Assembly: GCA_024637095.1 (NCBI GenBank)
Contig: JAGXFV010000034.1
Span: 163,427 to 227,426, forward strand
Length of the DNA: 64,000 nucleotides
Source of the DNA: Actinomycetes bacterium
Lineage (GTDB): Bacteria; Actinomycetota; Thermoleophilia; RBG-16-64-13
Direction of reading: 5' to 3'
Under the pieces are notes generated by a model, which saw only the letters and a program-made list of their open reading frames with translations, was not told the DNA's origin and did not search any database. Position numbers and translations under genes: made by a program. Numbering within the stretch: position 1 is the stretch's first letter; each line of letters starts with the position of its first letter. Positions 1 through 8,099 of this stretch are shown piece by piece.

Positions 1-2
1 AC

Positions 3-167
3 CCGGTTGCTGAAGCCATTCAATGTGTGGTTCGCCGGGTGGTCGAACTCGAGAACGAGCTCGAGGAGTACTGTCCGCCCAAGCAGCGGAGGATGGAGCG
101 TGGCCGAGCCAAGCTGGACGAGCAGGTGGCCAACCTCACTGGGTTCAACCAAGGCTTGGGCATCTAA
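3..167 (+). CDS. C-terminal fragment of an unidentified protein
   Basis: An open frame runs in from the left edge and ends at TAA 165-167, giving the last 54 residues of a protein that begins outside the window. The visible part is charged and probably helical, with a Glu-rich stretch (ELENELEEY) and an Arg/Lys-rich stretch after it. No family was recognised. It ends 20 bp before the pcrA start, so the two may be co-transcribed. Real coding is plausible but rests on little sequence. Confidence 0.45.
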   Translation, partial: PVAEAIQCVVRRVVELENELEEYCPPKQRRMERGRAKLDEQVANLTGFNQGLGI

Positions 168-187
168 GCTAAGCCCCTCCCGGCCGC

Positions 188-2473
188 ATGCGGTACCATG
201 GCCGAGTGCCACTTCGCGACGAAACCCCCCACCTAGCCGAGGGACTGAACGAGCAGCAGGCCGCGGCCGTCTTCCATGAATCCGGGCCCTTGCTGGTGTT
301 GGCCGGAGCCGGCTCGGGCAAGACCCGCGTACTCACCCACCGAATCGCCCATCTGATAGACACGGGCCGCTTCGATCCGTACGAGATCCTGGCCATCACC
401 TTCACGAATAAGGCCGCCGGAGAGATGAAGGAACGGCTGGCGGAGCTGGTCGGACCCATCGCGCGGCGGATGTGGGTCTCGACTTTTCACGCCGCCTGCT
501 CCCGGCTCCTCCGGCAGGAAGCGGAGCGTCTGGGCTTTCGCTCCGGCTTCACCATCTACGACCCGGATGATCAGGTGCGGTTGGTCAAGCACTGCCTGGA
601 GGATCTGGGCTACGACATCAAGCGCTTCCCTCCGCGGGGCATCCACGCCCGCATCTCGGAAGCTAAGAACAAGCTGATCGACGTCGATGAGTTCGTCCCC
701 CCGGAACTGCCCGAGAACAATCCGAGTTCTCGCTACCTGGAAGTCGCCGGAGAGGTCTACCGCCTCTATCAGAAGCGCCTGTACGAGCTGAATGCGATGG
801 ATTTCGACGACCTGCTGATGCGAACGGTCGACGTGCTCCAGCTCTTTCCCGCCCGCCTCGAGCACTACCGGCAGACGTTCCGCCATGTGCTGGTCGACGA
901 GTACCAGGACACCAACCGGGCGCAGTACACCCTGGTGCGGCTTCTGGCGGAGGAGCACCGGCAGATAACCGTGGTGGGCGACGACGATCAGTCGGTCTAC
1001 TCCTGGCGCGGGGCCGACCTGCGCAACATACTCGAGTTCGAGCGGGACTTTCCCGATGCGAGCGTGATCAAGCTGGAGCAGAACTACCGTTCCACCACCA
1101 CCATCCTGGAAGCCGCCAACGCCGTGGTCGCGCACAACCGTGACCGCAAGCCCAAGCACCTTTGGACCGACCGGGGCCAAGGGGAACAGATCGTGCTGCT
1201 GGAGTGCCGCGACGAGCACGAGGAGGCGCGACTCGTGGCGGGGGAATTGCGGGCCCAACTGGACGCGGGACGGGCGGCGGACGAGATGGCCGCCTTCTAC
1301 CGGGTGAACGCGCAGAGCCGGGTGTTGGAAGATATCCTGGTGCGCTACGGCATCCCTTATCAGGTGGTGGGGGGAACCAAATTCTATGAGCGCGCCGAGG
1401 TCAAGAACGTTCTGGGCTATCTGCGGGTCGTGATCAACGCCGCAGACGACATCTCTTTTCAACGAATCGTCAACACCCCCAAGCGTGGCCTGGGAACGGT
1501 GGCGGTGGGCCGACTCCAACAATTGGCTGCGGCCGAGGGGATCTCCCTGCGGCAGGCGCTGGACCTTCTGGACGCGGGGTCGGGACTCACCCCGGGAGCC
1601 CTTCGCTCTCTCAGGGATCTTGGCCGGGCCTTCGCGCGCTGGGAGGCTCTGGTGCAGCAGCCCCCCGGGCAGGAGGGAGAGGCGGCCGGTGATGATGGGC
1701 CTGTCTCTGAAGTTGTCGGCCTCGTGCTCGAGGAGAGCGGGCTTCTCGACGCGTATCGCAACGAGCGCACGATAGAAGCCGAGGGCCGCCTGGAAAACTT
1801 GCAGGAATTCCTGGGGGTCGCGCGCGAATTTGACCGGCACACCGGGGGAACGCTGACCGATTTCCTGGCCGAGATCAGTCTCTTCACCGACCTCGACGCG
1901 CTGGCCGACGGCCGGCCTCAGGTCACCCTCATGACGCTGCACAACGCCAAGGGGTTGGAGTTCCCGGTCGTGTTCTTGGTCGGCATGGAGGAGGGCGTGT
2001 TTCCGCATTCACGCGCCCTGGACGAGCAGAACTTGGAAGAGGAGCGCCGCCTCTGCTATGTCGGCCTGACTCGGGCCATGGAGCGCCTCTTCGTCTCCTA
2101 CGCCCGCGAGCGTACTCTCTACGGCACCTCCGGCTACAGCCTACCCAGCCGCTTCCTCGACGAGATACCCGCGGCTTTGGTCGAGCACCGGCGCAGCCGC
2201 GGGGCGATGAGCGCGCGAAGACCCGGGCTTGTTGGCGGCGTCGCCGGCAGCCGCTACGTGGGGAGTGGGGGCGCGAAATCTCGAGCCAAGCCGATGGCCC
2301 GGGAAGAGCGCGAGGTTTCCGGTTTCAGCGTGGGGGACCGGGTGCAGCACTCAAAGTTCGGTGAGGGCATGGTGCTGGGCGTCGAGCCCGGTGGAGTGGT
2401 CAAGGTCTTCTTCAGCTCTCTGGGGGAGCAGAAAAACCTGCTGCTCGACTACGCGCCGTTGAAGAAGCTCTAG
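188..2473 (+). CDS. pcrA: ATP-dependent DNA helicase PcrA/UvrD (SF1A)
   Basis: This is a 3'-5' DNA helicase of superfamily 1A, acting in repair and replication-fork maintenance. The Walker A motif AGAGSGKT lies at residues 39-46. The Walker B motif DEYQDT is near residue 237, followed by QNYRST and by TLHNAKGLEFP near residue 580. The last 50 residues (GFSVGDRVQHSKFGEG) form the Tudor-like domain found at the C-terminus of Gram-positive PcrA, where it contacts RNA polymerase. The length of 761 aa is normal. ATG 188 gives the longest frame; GTG 206 is an alternative with little homology lost. It sits just upstream of the division cluster, separated by 300 bp of non-coding DNA. Confidence 0.95.
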   Translation: MRYHGRVPLRDETPHLAEGLNEQQAAAVFHESGPLLVLAGAGSGKTRVLTHRIAHLIDTGRFDPYEILAITFTNKAAGEMKERLAELVGPIARRMWVSTFHAACSRLLRQEAERLGFRSGFTIYDPDDQVRLVKHCLEDLGYDIKRFPPRGIHARISEAKNKLIDVDEFVPPELPENNPSSRYLEVAGEVYRLYQKRLYELNAMDFDDLLMRTVDVLQLFPARLEHYRQTFRHVLVDEYQDTNRAQYTLVRLLAEEHRQITVVGDDDQSVYSWRGADLRNILEFERDFPDASVIKLEQNYRSTTTILEAANAVVAHNRDRKPKHLWTDRGQGEQIVLLECRDEHEEARLVAGELRAQLDAGRAADEMAAFYRVNAQSRVLEDILVRYGIPYQVVGGTKFYERAEVKNVLGYLRVVINAADDISFQRIVNTPKRGLGTVAVGRLQQLAAAEGISLRQALDLLDAGSGLTPGALRSLRDLGRAFARWEALVQQPPGQEGEAAGDDGPVSEVVGLVLEESGLLDAYRNERTIEAEGRLENLQEFLGVAREFDRHTGGTLTDFLAEISLFTDLDALADGRPQVTLMTLHNAKGLEFPVVFLVGMEEGVFPHSRALDEQNLEEERRLCYVGLTRAMERLFVSYARERTLYGTSGYSLPSRFLDEIPAALVEHRRSRGAMSARRPGLVGGVAGSRYVGSGGAKSRAKPMAREEREVSGFSVGDRVQHSKFGEGMVLGVEPGGVVKVFFSSLGEQKNLLLDYAPLKKL

Positions 2474-2530
2474 AGGCACTCGCCGGCTCGGAATCACTCC
2501 CGGATCCGAATAGGCTCCCATCGCCCGCGC

Positions 2531-2590
2531 TGGTCTGACACGCGCCGCGCCGGTCCGACCCGCCCCGCCTTGGTCCGACCCGCCCCGCCT
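2531..2590. repeat. Three 20-bp tandem repeats upstream of mraZ
   Basis: Units lie at 2531-2550, 2551-2570 and 2571-2590. The last two differ only at their first base, and the first is a diverged copy. A weaker fourth copy may precede them at 2511-2530. The core is GGTCCGACCCGCCCCGCC. They lie in the non-coding stretch between pcrA and mraZ. The function is unknown; they could bind a protein or be simple slippage products. Confidence 0.7.
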
Positions 2591-2630
2591 TCCTTCCCCC
2601 TCTCCTGTGTCTGCAACCCGTATTGCATTT

Positions 2631-2661
2631 CTACGTGCATGCTGACTATTCGTGCACGTAG
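2631..2661. promoter_or_regulatory. Inverted repeat, possible operator
   Basis: Perfect 9-bp arms CTACGTGCA (2631-2639) and TGCACGTAG (2653-2661) flank a 13-nt spacer. The arm centres are 22 bp apart, about two helical turns, which suits a dimeric DNA-binding protein. It lies about 110 bp before mraZ. A TTGCAT hexamer sits just before it at 2624-2629. No T-tract follows, so it is not a typical terminator. The regulator is unknown. Confidence 0.5.
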
Positions 2662-2724
2662 TCATCACTCCGGTTGGGCCCGTGGGTGCCTGACGGCTGC
2701 AAAATCGGCTATTTGGCATCAAAG

Positions 2725-2760
2725 TGGGGCAAATGTGTTGCGAAATGGGGCGAAGTGGTA
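2725..2760 (+). promoter_or_regulatory. MraZ-type operator boxes
   Basis: Four TG-rich pentamers start at 2725 (TGGGG), 2736 (TGTTG), 2746 (TGGGG) and 2756 (TGGTA), so they are about 10 bp apart. MraZ is known in other bacteria to bind direct TGGGN repeats separated by 5 nt upstream of its own gene. The two perfect copies and the helical spacing support an autoregulatory operator here. Boxes two and four are degenerate. Confidence 0.6.
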
Positions 2761-2767
2761 GTAGAGT
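2738..2767 (+). promoter_or_regulatory. Probable mraZ promoter
   Basis: TTGCGA at 2738-2743 and TAGAGT at 2762-2767 are separated by 18 bp. The -10 hexamer ends 6 nt before ATG 2774, so transcription would begin at or next to the start codon, giving a leaderless or nearly leaderless mRNA. This agrees with the absence of a clear Shine-Dalgarno before this ATG. The MraZ boxes overlap it. Confidence 0.45.
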
Positions 2768-2773
2768 GTGGCC

Positions 2774-3202
2774 ATGCAACAGGTCGTGCTAGCTGGAACT
2801 TTTGAACACACCATTGACGACAAGGGACGGGTCACCTTGCCGGCAAAGTACCGCGGCCACTTCGAAGAGCTTGCCATTCTGGCCAGGATGCCCGGAAAAG
2901 AGAGGGCAGTGAGGGTCTACACGCGGGAAGGCTGGGAGAGCTTCGAGGAGCGCAACATCGAGCGACTCGACGAGTTCAACAGCGCCGAGGACCGCCGACT
3001 GCAGCGGGCGATCTTCGCCAACCTGAGCCCGGTCACGCCCGACAAGCAAGGCCGGGTTCTGGTTCCGGCTTCGTTCGTGGAGGCTCTCGGCCTGACCGGC
3101 AAGGTCCTGATCGTGGGGAACCGCACGCACCTCGAGATCTGGGATCCGGAGAGCTACGAGCAAGACTCCGGTTGGAGCGGGGAGGGCGACGATGGGGCGT
3201 AG
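2774..3202 (+). CDS. mraZ: Transcriptional regulator MraZ
   Basis: MraZ is a ring-forming DNA-binding protein that controls the division and cell-wall (dcw) cluster. The N-terminal half carries the family signature FEHTIDDKGRVTLPAKYR. The second SpoVT/AbrB-like half contains SPVTPDKQGRVLVPASF. The length of 142 aa is typical. ATG 2774 was chosen because family members start about nine residues before the TIDDKGR motif; an in-frame GTG lies six bases upstream at 2768. It is the first gene of the dcw cluster and overlaps rsmH by 11 bp. Regulation is probably autogenous through the boxes at 2725-2760. Confidence 0.95.
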   Translation: MQQVVLAGTFEHTIDDKGRVTLPAKYRGHFEELAILARMPGKERAVRVYTREGWESFEERNIERLDEFNSAEDRRLQRAIFANLSPVTPDKQGRVLVPASFVEALGLTGKVLIVGNRTHLEIWDPESYEQDSGWSGEGDDGA

Positions 3203-4163
3203 TGCTGTACAGACTGCCTTCGAAGCGGAGATGGCCATGGCTCACGTACCGGTGCTGACCCGCGAACTCGTAGAGGTTCTGGATCTCCGGCCGGACAGCC
3301 GGGTGGTCGATTGCACTTTCGGAGCGGGAGGCCACGCCCGGGCGATAGGCGGTCGCCTTGGTCCGGATGGCCTGTTGCTCGCCTGCGACCGCGACCCCTT
3401 GGCCAAGGAGTACTTCGAAGAGGTCCAGGCGGACATCGAGGCAGAGAGCCGCTTCTACCTGGGCAATTTTGCCGACACCCTATACAACCTGTCCCGCACC
3501 CGGTTTCGGGCGACGCATATCTACTTCGATTTGGGTCTGAGCAGCATGCAGGTGGATACGCGTGAGCGCGGGTTTGCCTACAGCTACGACGCTCCCCTGG
3601 ACATGCGGATGGACCCCAGTCTTCCAACGACGGCCGCAGACATCCTCAACGAGTGGCCGGAAGAGCGTCTTTCCCGGGTCTTTCGTGACTACGGGGAAGA
3701 GCGCTACGCCCGCCGCATCGCCCGCGCGGTGGTGCGGCATCGTTCCCGCAAGCCTTTCGAGCGCACCGCCGAACTGGTAGATACAGTCAAGGGAGCCGTG
3801 CCCGCGCCCGCCAGGTTTGGCGCCCGCAACCCTGCCCGCCGCGTTTTTCAAGCTCTGCGAATCGCCGTGAACGAGGAGCTGGAGAGTCTCCGCCGAGCTC
3901 TGCCGGACGCTCTCTCGCTGCTGGAGCCGGGCGGTGTCATCGCGGTGATCAGTTTCCACAGTCTGGAAGACCGGATCGTCAAGGAATTCTTCGCCGAGGA
4001 GGCGAAGGCCTGTGACTGTCCCCCCGACTTCCCGGTGTGCGTTTGCGGCCGGGAGCCCGTTCTGGAGATCCTGACCTCGAAGCCTCTGGCCCCGAACGAG
4101 GAAGAGGTCGCCGCCAATCCGCGGGCCAGTTCGGCAAAGCTGCGCGCCGCGAGGAAGCTCTGA
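3192..4163 (+). CDS. rsmH: 16S rRNA (cytosine-1402-N4) methyltransferase RsmH
   Basis: RsmH (MraW) methylates N4 of C1402 in 16S rRNA. The SAM-binding loop CTFGAGGHA, the motif DLGLSSMQ and the motif VISFHSLEDR are all present. The C-terminus has the usual Cys-rich segment (CDCPPDFPVCVC) and the tail NPRASSAKLRAARK. ATG 3192 has a strong GGAGGG Shine-Dalgarno six to seven bases upstream inside mraZ, indicating translational coupling. Homology alone would favour ATG 3237 (MAHVPVL). The stop codon overlaps the ftsL start in TGATG. Confidence 0.95.
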   Translation: MGRSAVQTAFEAEMAMAHVPVLTRELVEVLDLRPDSRVVDCTFGAGGHARAIGGRLGPDGLLLACDRDPLAKEYFEEVQADIEAESRFYLGNFADTLYNLSRTRFRATHIYFDLGLSSMQVDTRERGFAYSYDAPLDMRMDPSLPTTAADILNEWPEERLSRVFRDYGEERYARRIARAVVRHRSRKPFERTAELVDTVKGAVPAPARFGARNPARRVFQALRIAVNEELESLRRALPDALSLLEPGGVIAVISFHSLEDRIVKEFFAEEAKACDCPPDFPVCVCGREPVLEILTSKPLAPNEEEVAANPRASSAKLRAARKL

Positions 4164-4771
4164 TGGGGGCCGCGCCCGCGAGAGACACGGCCTACCTCGG
4201 ACTGTGGCGTGAGGCCTGGAGCCTGGATGAACCCAGTAGTCCTCGTCATTCCGCAGCGCCCGCTCCGGCTGCTCCTCGCAGGCGCACTCAACCCAAATGG
4301 AGCAGGCGACAGGCCCCCGCTCCTTTGGCGGTGCCCTCCCGGCCGCGCGACCGCCGGCATGCCTCGAGCAAGCGCGACTGGGCCAACGATCGCAATCGCA
4401 TGCGGTCGGAGGCCCGGCCCAGAGCAGTTGCCCGGCGGCGCGCTTCGCGGCCGGTCCGGCATCTGCTCCTGCCCGCGGTCTTCCTGGGAGCGTGGCTGGC
4501 GGTGATCCTTGTGGCTCCCCTGGCTCTCAACGTGATGGGCATGCAGGCCGAGTGGCGCCTCGCTCAACTCGAGCAGCAGCACGACGACCTGGGAGCCGAA
4601 AGGGCTCAGCTCAAGACCCAGGTGGCCGCGCTCTCCTCGGCTCCGCGTATTCGCGAGGAAGCCGACCGTCTGGGTCTGTCGTTGGCTCCCGAGGTGGACT
4701 ATCTGATTCTGGCGGACAGTCCCGGAGGGGAAGTGGTCGCGTCGCTGGATCCCGGGAGTGAGCATGACTAG
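4163..4771 (+). CDS. ftsL: FtsL-like cell division protein
   Basis: A 202-aa bitopic membrane protein in the ftsL position between rsmH and ftsI. It has a long, basic, Pro/Arg-rich cytoplasmic N-terminus of about 110 residues and one transmembrane helix (FLGAWLAVILVAPLALNV). After the helix comes a periplasmic coiled coil rich in Leu, Glu and Gln (LAQLEQQHDDLGAERAQL). FtsL recruits and activates FtsWI with FtsB/DivIC and FtsQ. The sequence family is poorly conserved, so the call rests on topology, coiled coil and position. ATG 4163 overlaps the rsmH stop. Confidence 0.8.
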   Translation: MGAAPARDTAYLGLWREAWSLDEPSSPRHSAAPAPAAPRRRTQPKWSRRQAPAPLAVPSRPRDRRHASSKRDWANDRNRMRSEARPRAVARRRASRPVRHLLLPAVFLGAWLAVILVAPLALNVMGMQAEWRLAQLEQQHDDLGAERAQLKTQVAALSSAPRIREEADRLGLSLAPEVDYLILADSPGGEVVASLDPGSEHD

Positions 4772-4804
4772 AACGTTCTCCGTCATGGAGGCTCCGGGAA
4801 GAGC

Positions 4805-6478
4805 ATGAGCCGCCGTCGCATCAATCTGAGGCTTCTCAGCGCGACCGGTTTCTTCTTCATCGTCCTTCTCCTTCTTTTCGGGCGCGCGTTCGAACTGCAG
4901 GTGGTCAACGGCGAGGAGTACCGCACCCGCGCGGCTTCTCAGCACGTGCGCACCGTGGAAATCGCCCCTCGGCGGGGGGTCATCTACGACCGCAACGGCG
5001 CCGAGCTCGCTGTGTCGAAGCGGATGGCGACCGTTTACGCCACGCCCTACCTGGTCGAGGACGCGGCCGGCGCCGCGGCGGAACTGGCGCCGGTCCTGGG
5101 CCTATCGGTGGAGGAAGTGAAGTCGAGCCTCAGCCGCCGCTCAGGATTCTCCTACGTCGCGCGGAAGGTCGACGTCGACGTGGGCAAGCAGGTTGCGGAA
5201 TTGGGCATCCGCGGAGTGGGCGTTTATCCCGAAGAAAAGCGCGTTTACCCCAGGGGCGCCCTGGCGCCGCAGGTATTGGGCTATGTGGGCACCGATAACG
5301 TGGGGCTCGCCGGAGTGGAGCAGCACTACGATTCGGTGCTCGCCGGGGAAGGCGGACGCCGAGACGAAGTCCGGGATCCCTTCGGCAAGAGCCTCGAAGT
5401 GCTTTTCAATCAAGAGGGACTCGAAGGGGGCAGCCTGGTCCTCACCCTGGACGAGGACATGCAGAACGCGGTGGAGCAGGTCCTGGTGGACGTAGTCGAG
5501 GAGTTCGAGGCCAAGCGGGCCAGCGCGCTCGTACTCCAGCCGAAGTCGGGAGAGGTGTTGGCCATGGCCAACGTACCCCTCTTCGACACCAACGACTTTG
5601 GCGAGGCGGACGCCGAGACGCGTCGCAACGCCACCGTCACCGATCAGTTCGAACCGGGGTCCACTTTCAAGACCATCATCGTGGCGGCTGCTTTGGAGGA
5701 AGCTCTGGTGACACCGGACACCACCCTGGAAGTCGGGCCCTCGATCGAGGTCGCCGACCGCACGATACACGAGGCCCACGACGTGCCCGCCGTGCGCAAT
5801 CTGACCGTGACCGAGATCCTGGCCGAGTCGTCGAATGTGGGGGCGGTCATGCTGGGCCAGCGTGTGGGCAAGGAGCGCCTCATCGAGATGATCCGACGTT
5901 TCGGCTTCGTAGCCCCTCTGGGCATCGACTACCCGGGTGAGGCCGCCGGCATGATGCTAAAAGAAGATGAGTGGTCGGGCTCCACCATCGGCAACGTCCC
6001 CATCGGGCACGGGGTCTCGGTTACCCCCCTGCAGCTGGCCACCGCCTACGCCACCATCGCCAACGACGGGGTGCAGATGCCGCCTCACCTGCTCAGGCAG
6101 GAGCAGCCCGCCGAGGGCCGCCGCGTGATAGCGACCGAGGTGGCGGATCAACTGCGGCGGATGCTCGAGGTCACGGTCACCGACGGAACTGGGGGGGCCG
6201 CTCGAGTCGATGGTTACGTCGTGGCGGGAAAGACCGGAACCGCCCAGAAGGTGCGCGAGGATTCCCCAGGTTACGTGGAGGGCTCCTACATCTCGTCCTT
6301 TGTCGGGATGGTCCCGGCGGAGGATCCGCAGTTGGTGATACTCGTCGTGGTCGACGACCCCACCACCGAGTACTATGGCTCCGTCGTGGCCGCTCCGGCC
6401 TTCTCTAAAATTGCCGATTTTGCCCTAAAACACCTGGAGATCGCGCCCTTCTCCGAATCCGAAGCAGATCGGGGGTGA
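4805..6478 (+). CDS. ftsI: Peptidoglycan transpeptidase FtsI (class B PBP)
   Basis: This septal class B penicillin-binding protein crosslinks peptidoglycan at the division site. One N-terminal membrane anchor (FFFIVLLLLFG) is followed by a dimerisation domain and the transpeptidase domain. The catalytic motifs are SxxK at residues 286-289 (STFK), SxN at 342-344 (SSN) and KTGT at 476-479. The length is 557 aa and there are no C-terminal PASTA domains, unlike the SpoVD/Pbp2x type. It lies 33 bp after ftsL and before murE. Confidence 0.95.
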   Translation: MSRRRINLRLLSATGFFFIVLLLLFGRAFELQVVNGEEYRTRAASQHVRTVEIAPRRGVIYDRNGAELAVSKRMATVYATPYLVEDAAGAAAELAPVLGLSVEEVKSSLSRRSGFSYVARKVDVDVGKQVAELGIRGVGVYPEEKRVYPRGALAPQVLGYVGTDNVGLAGVEQHYDSVLAGEGGRRDEVRDPFGKSLEVLFNQEGLEGGSLVLTLDEDMQNAVEQVLVDVVEEFEAKRASALVLQPKSGEVLAMANVPLFDTNDFGEADAETRRNATVTDQFEPGSTFKTIIVAAALEEALVTPDTTLEVGPSIEVADRTIHEAHDVPAVRNLTVTEILAESSNVGAVMLGQRVGKERLIEMIRRFGFVAPLGIDYPGEAAGMMLKEDEWSGSTIGNVPIGHGVSVTPLQLATAYATIANDGVQMPPHLLRQEQPAEGRRVIATEVADQLRRMLEVTVTDGTGGAARVDGYVVAGKTGTAQKVREDSPGYVEGSYISSFVGMVPAEDPQLVILVVVDDPTTEYYGSVVAAPAFSKIADFALKHLEIAPFSESEADRG

Positions 6479-6510
6479 AGGATTCTGCCGGCGGGAATAC
6501 GGTCGCCCTG

Positions 6511-6519
6511 TGCTAGAAT
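6511..6519 (+). promoter_or_regulatory. Extended -10 element before murE
   Basis: TGC followed by TAGAAT forms an extended -10 (TGn plus hexamer at 6514-6519). It ends 8 nt before GTG 6528, so transcription would start at the murE start codon. No -35 is visible, which is common for extended -10 promoters. It would give an internal promoter in the dcw cluster. The same arrangement occurs before pyrR. Confidence 0.45.
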
Positions 6520-6527
6520 CCGCTGCT

Positions 6528-8099
6528 GTGAAGCTCGCCGATCTATTCAGAGATGTGGGGGAGAACCGCATCATCGGCGATCCCCAGGTCGAGGTCACCG
6601 CCCTCTCCTATAGGAGCGACCTCGCCGGGCCGGGGCACCTCTTCTTCTGCGTGCCCGGACTGGTGCACGACGGACATGATTATGCCGAAGACGCCGTCTC
6701 GCGGGGGGCTTCGGCCATCTGCGTCGAACGTGAACTGCCCCTTGCCGTGCCTCAAGTGCTGGTTCCTTCGGTCCGCCGGGTGATGGGACCTGTGGCCTCG
6801 AGCCTCTACGAGCACCCCAGCGCCCGCCTCGCCACGGTGGGCATCACAGGCACCAACGGTAAGACCACCTCCACCTACCTGACCGCCTTCCTGCTGACCG
6901 ACGCCGGAAGGAGGGCGGGTATGCTGGGCACTGTCGAGCGCCGCATTGGCGGGATGAGCTTTCCCACCGAGCGCACCACCCCGGAAGCGGTCGACGTGCA
7001 ACAGGACCTGGCCATGATGGTCGACGTGGGGGACCAGGCCGCGGTGATGGAGGTCTCTTCGCACGCGCTGGATCTCGGCCGCGTACACGGCATCAGCTTC
7101 TCGGCGGTGGCATTCACCAACCTGACTCAAGACCACCTCGATTTCCACGGCGATCTGGAGAGCTATTTTGGGGCCAAGAGCCGGCTCTTTCTGGACCCTC
7201 GCTTCGCCCGCAACCGGCCGACCGCCGTCATCAACGTGGCGGATGCTTTCGGCCGAATTCTGGCGGAGAGATTGACACCCGACCGGCTCCTGACCTTCTC
7301 CGCGCGGCGGCCCGGGTCGGGCGAAGAAGAGGCGGCAGGGGCCTGGGCCGGCCGGGTGGATCTGAGCGTGCGCGAACTCGCGATGACCGGCGAAGGCGCG
7401 CAGGGGACATTGGTGATTCGCGGCCGAGCCGCCGACATGGTTCGCCGCAATGAGGGAAGTCCCCTGATGCGGGGCGAGGTGATCGAAAGGCCGTTCTCCA
7501 CCCTGCTGGTGGGAGATTTCAACGTCGCCAACATCCTCACCGCTCTGGGCCTAGGCATCTCGCTCGGACTGGAGCTCGAAGCCATGCTCGATTCGGTTAC
7601 TCGTTTTGCCGGGGTGCCCGGGCGCATGGAGCGGGTGGAGGCGGGGCAGCCCTTCAGCGTCCTGGTCGACTACGCTCACACCCCCGATTCGGTCCTGAAC
7701 GTGCTGGACGCGGCACGGGCGGTTTCCGGCGGACGCCTCATCGGCGTCCTGGGATGCGGCGGCGACCGGGACAAAACCAAGCGGCCTCATATGGGCCGAG
7801 CGCTCGAGGCGGGGTCTGACGTCGCCATAATCACCTCCGACAACCCGCGCTCTGAGGAGCCCGAGGACATCATCCGCGACGTGCTCCGCGGACTGCAGCG
7901 CCCCCAGGAGGCCATTGTCGAACCCGATCGGATGCTGGCCATCCGCCACGCCATCCGCGAAGCCGGGCGCGGCGACATCGTGCTGATTCTGGGCAAGGGA
8001 CATGAGGGCGGCCAGCAGTTCCGCGACGGGACCGTTCCTTTCGATGATCGCGACGTGGCCAGGGAGTGTTTGGCCGAGATGTATGGAGACGCGTCGTGA
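6528..8099 (+). CDS. murE: UDP-MurNAc-tripeptide ligase MurE (meso-DAP type)
   Basis: MurE is a cytoplasmic ATP-dependent ligase that adds the third amino acid to UDP-MurNAc-L-Ala-D-Glu. The P-loop GITGTNGKTT and a C-terminal motif DNPRSEEP are visible. DNPR is the signature of enzymes that use meso-diaminopimelate rather than lysine, so the cell wall is probably DAP-type. GTG 6528 (MKLADLF) matches family starts; GTG 6510 is possible, but the -10-like TAGAAT lies between the two. It overlaps murF in GTGA. Confidence 0.94.
   Translation: MKLADLFRDVGENRIIGDPQVEVTALSYRSDLAGPGHLFFCVPGLVHDGHDYAEDAVSRGASAICVERELPLAVPQVLVPSVRRVMGPVASSLYEHPSARLATVGITGTNGKTTSTYLTAFLLTDAGRRAGMLGTVERRIGGMSFPTERTTPEAVDVQQDLAMMVDVGDQAAVMEVSSHALDLGRVHGISFSAVAFTNLTQDHLDFHGDLESYFGAKSRLFLDPRFARNRPTAVINVADAFGRILAERLTPDRLLTFSARRPGSGEEEAAGAWAGRVDLSVRELAMTGEGAQGTLVIRGRAADMVRRNEGSPLMRGEVIERPFSTLLVGDFNVANILTALGLGISLGLELEAMLDSVTRFAGVPGRMERVEAGQPFSVLVDYAHTPDSVLNVLDAARAVSGGRLIGVLGCGGDRDKTKRPHMGRALEAGSDVAIITSDNPRSEEPEDIIRDVLRGLQRPQEAIVEPDRMLAIRHAIREAGRGDIVLILGKGHEGGQQFRDGTVPFDDRDVARECLAEMYGDAS

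Noticed and set aside
233..2008. A 591-codon minus-strand open frame opposite pcrA
   Set aside because: It is a mirror of codon bias in GC-rich DNA. Its translation is low-complexity and His/Arg/Gln-rich with no motif, while the + strand has all helicase motifs.
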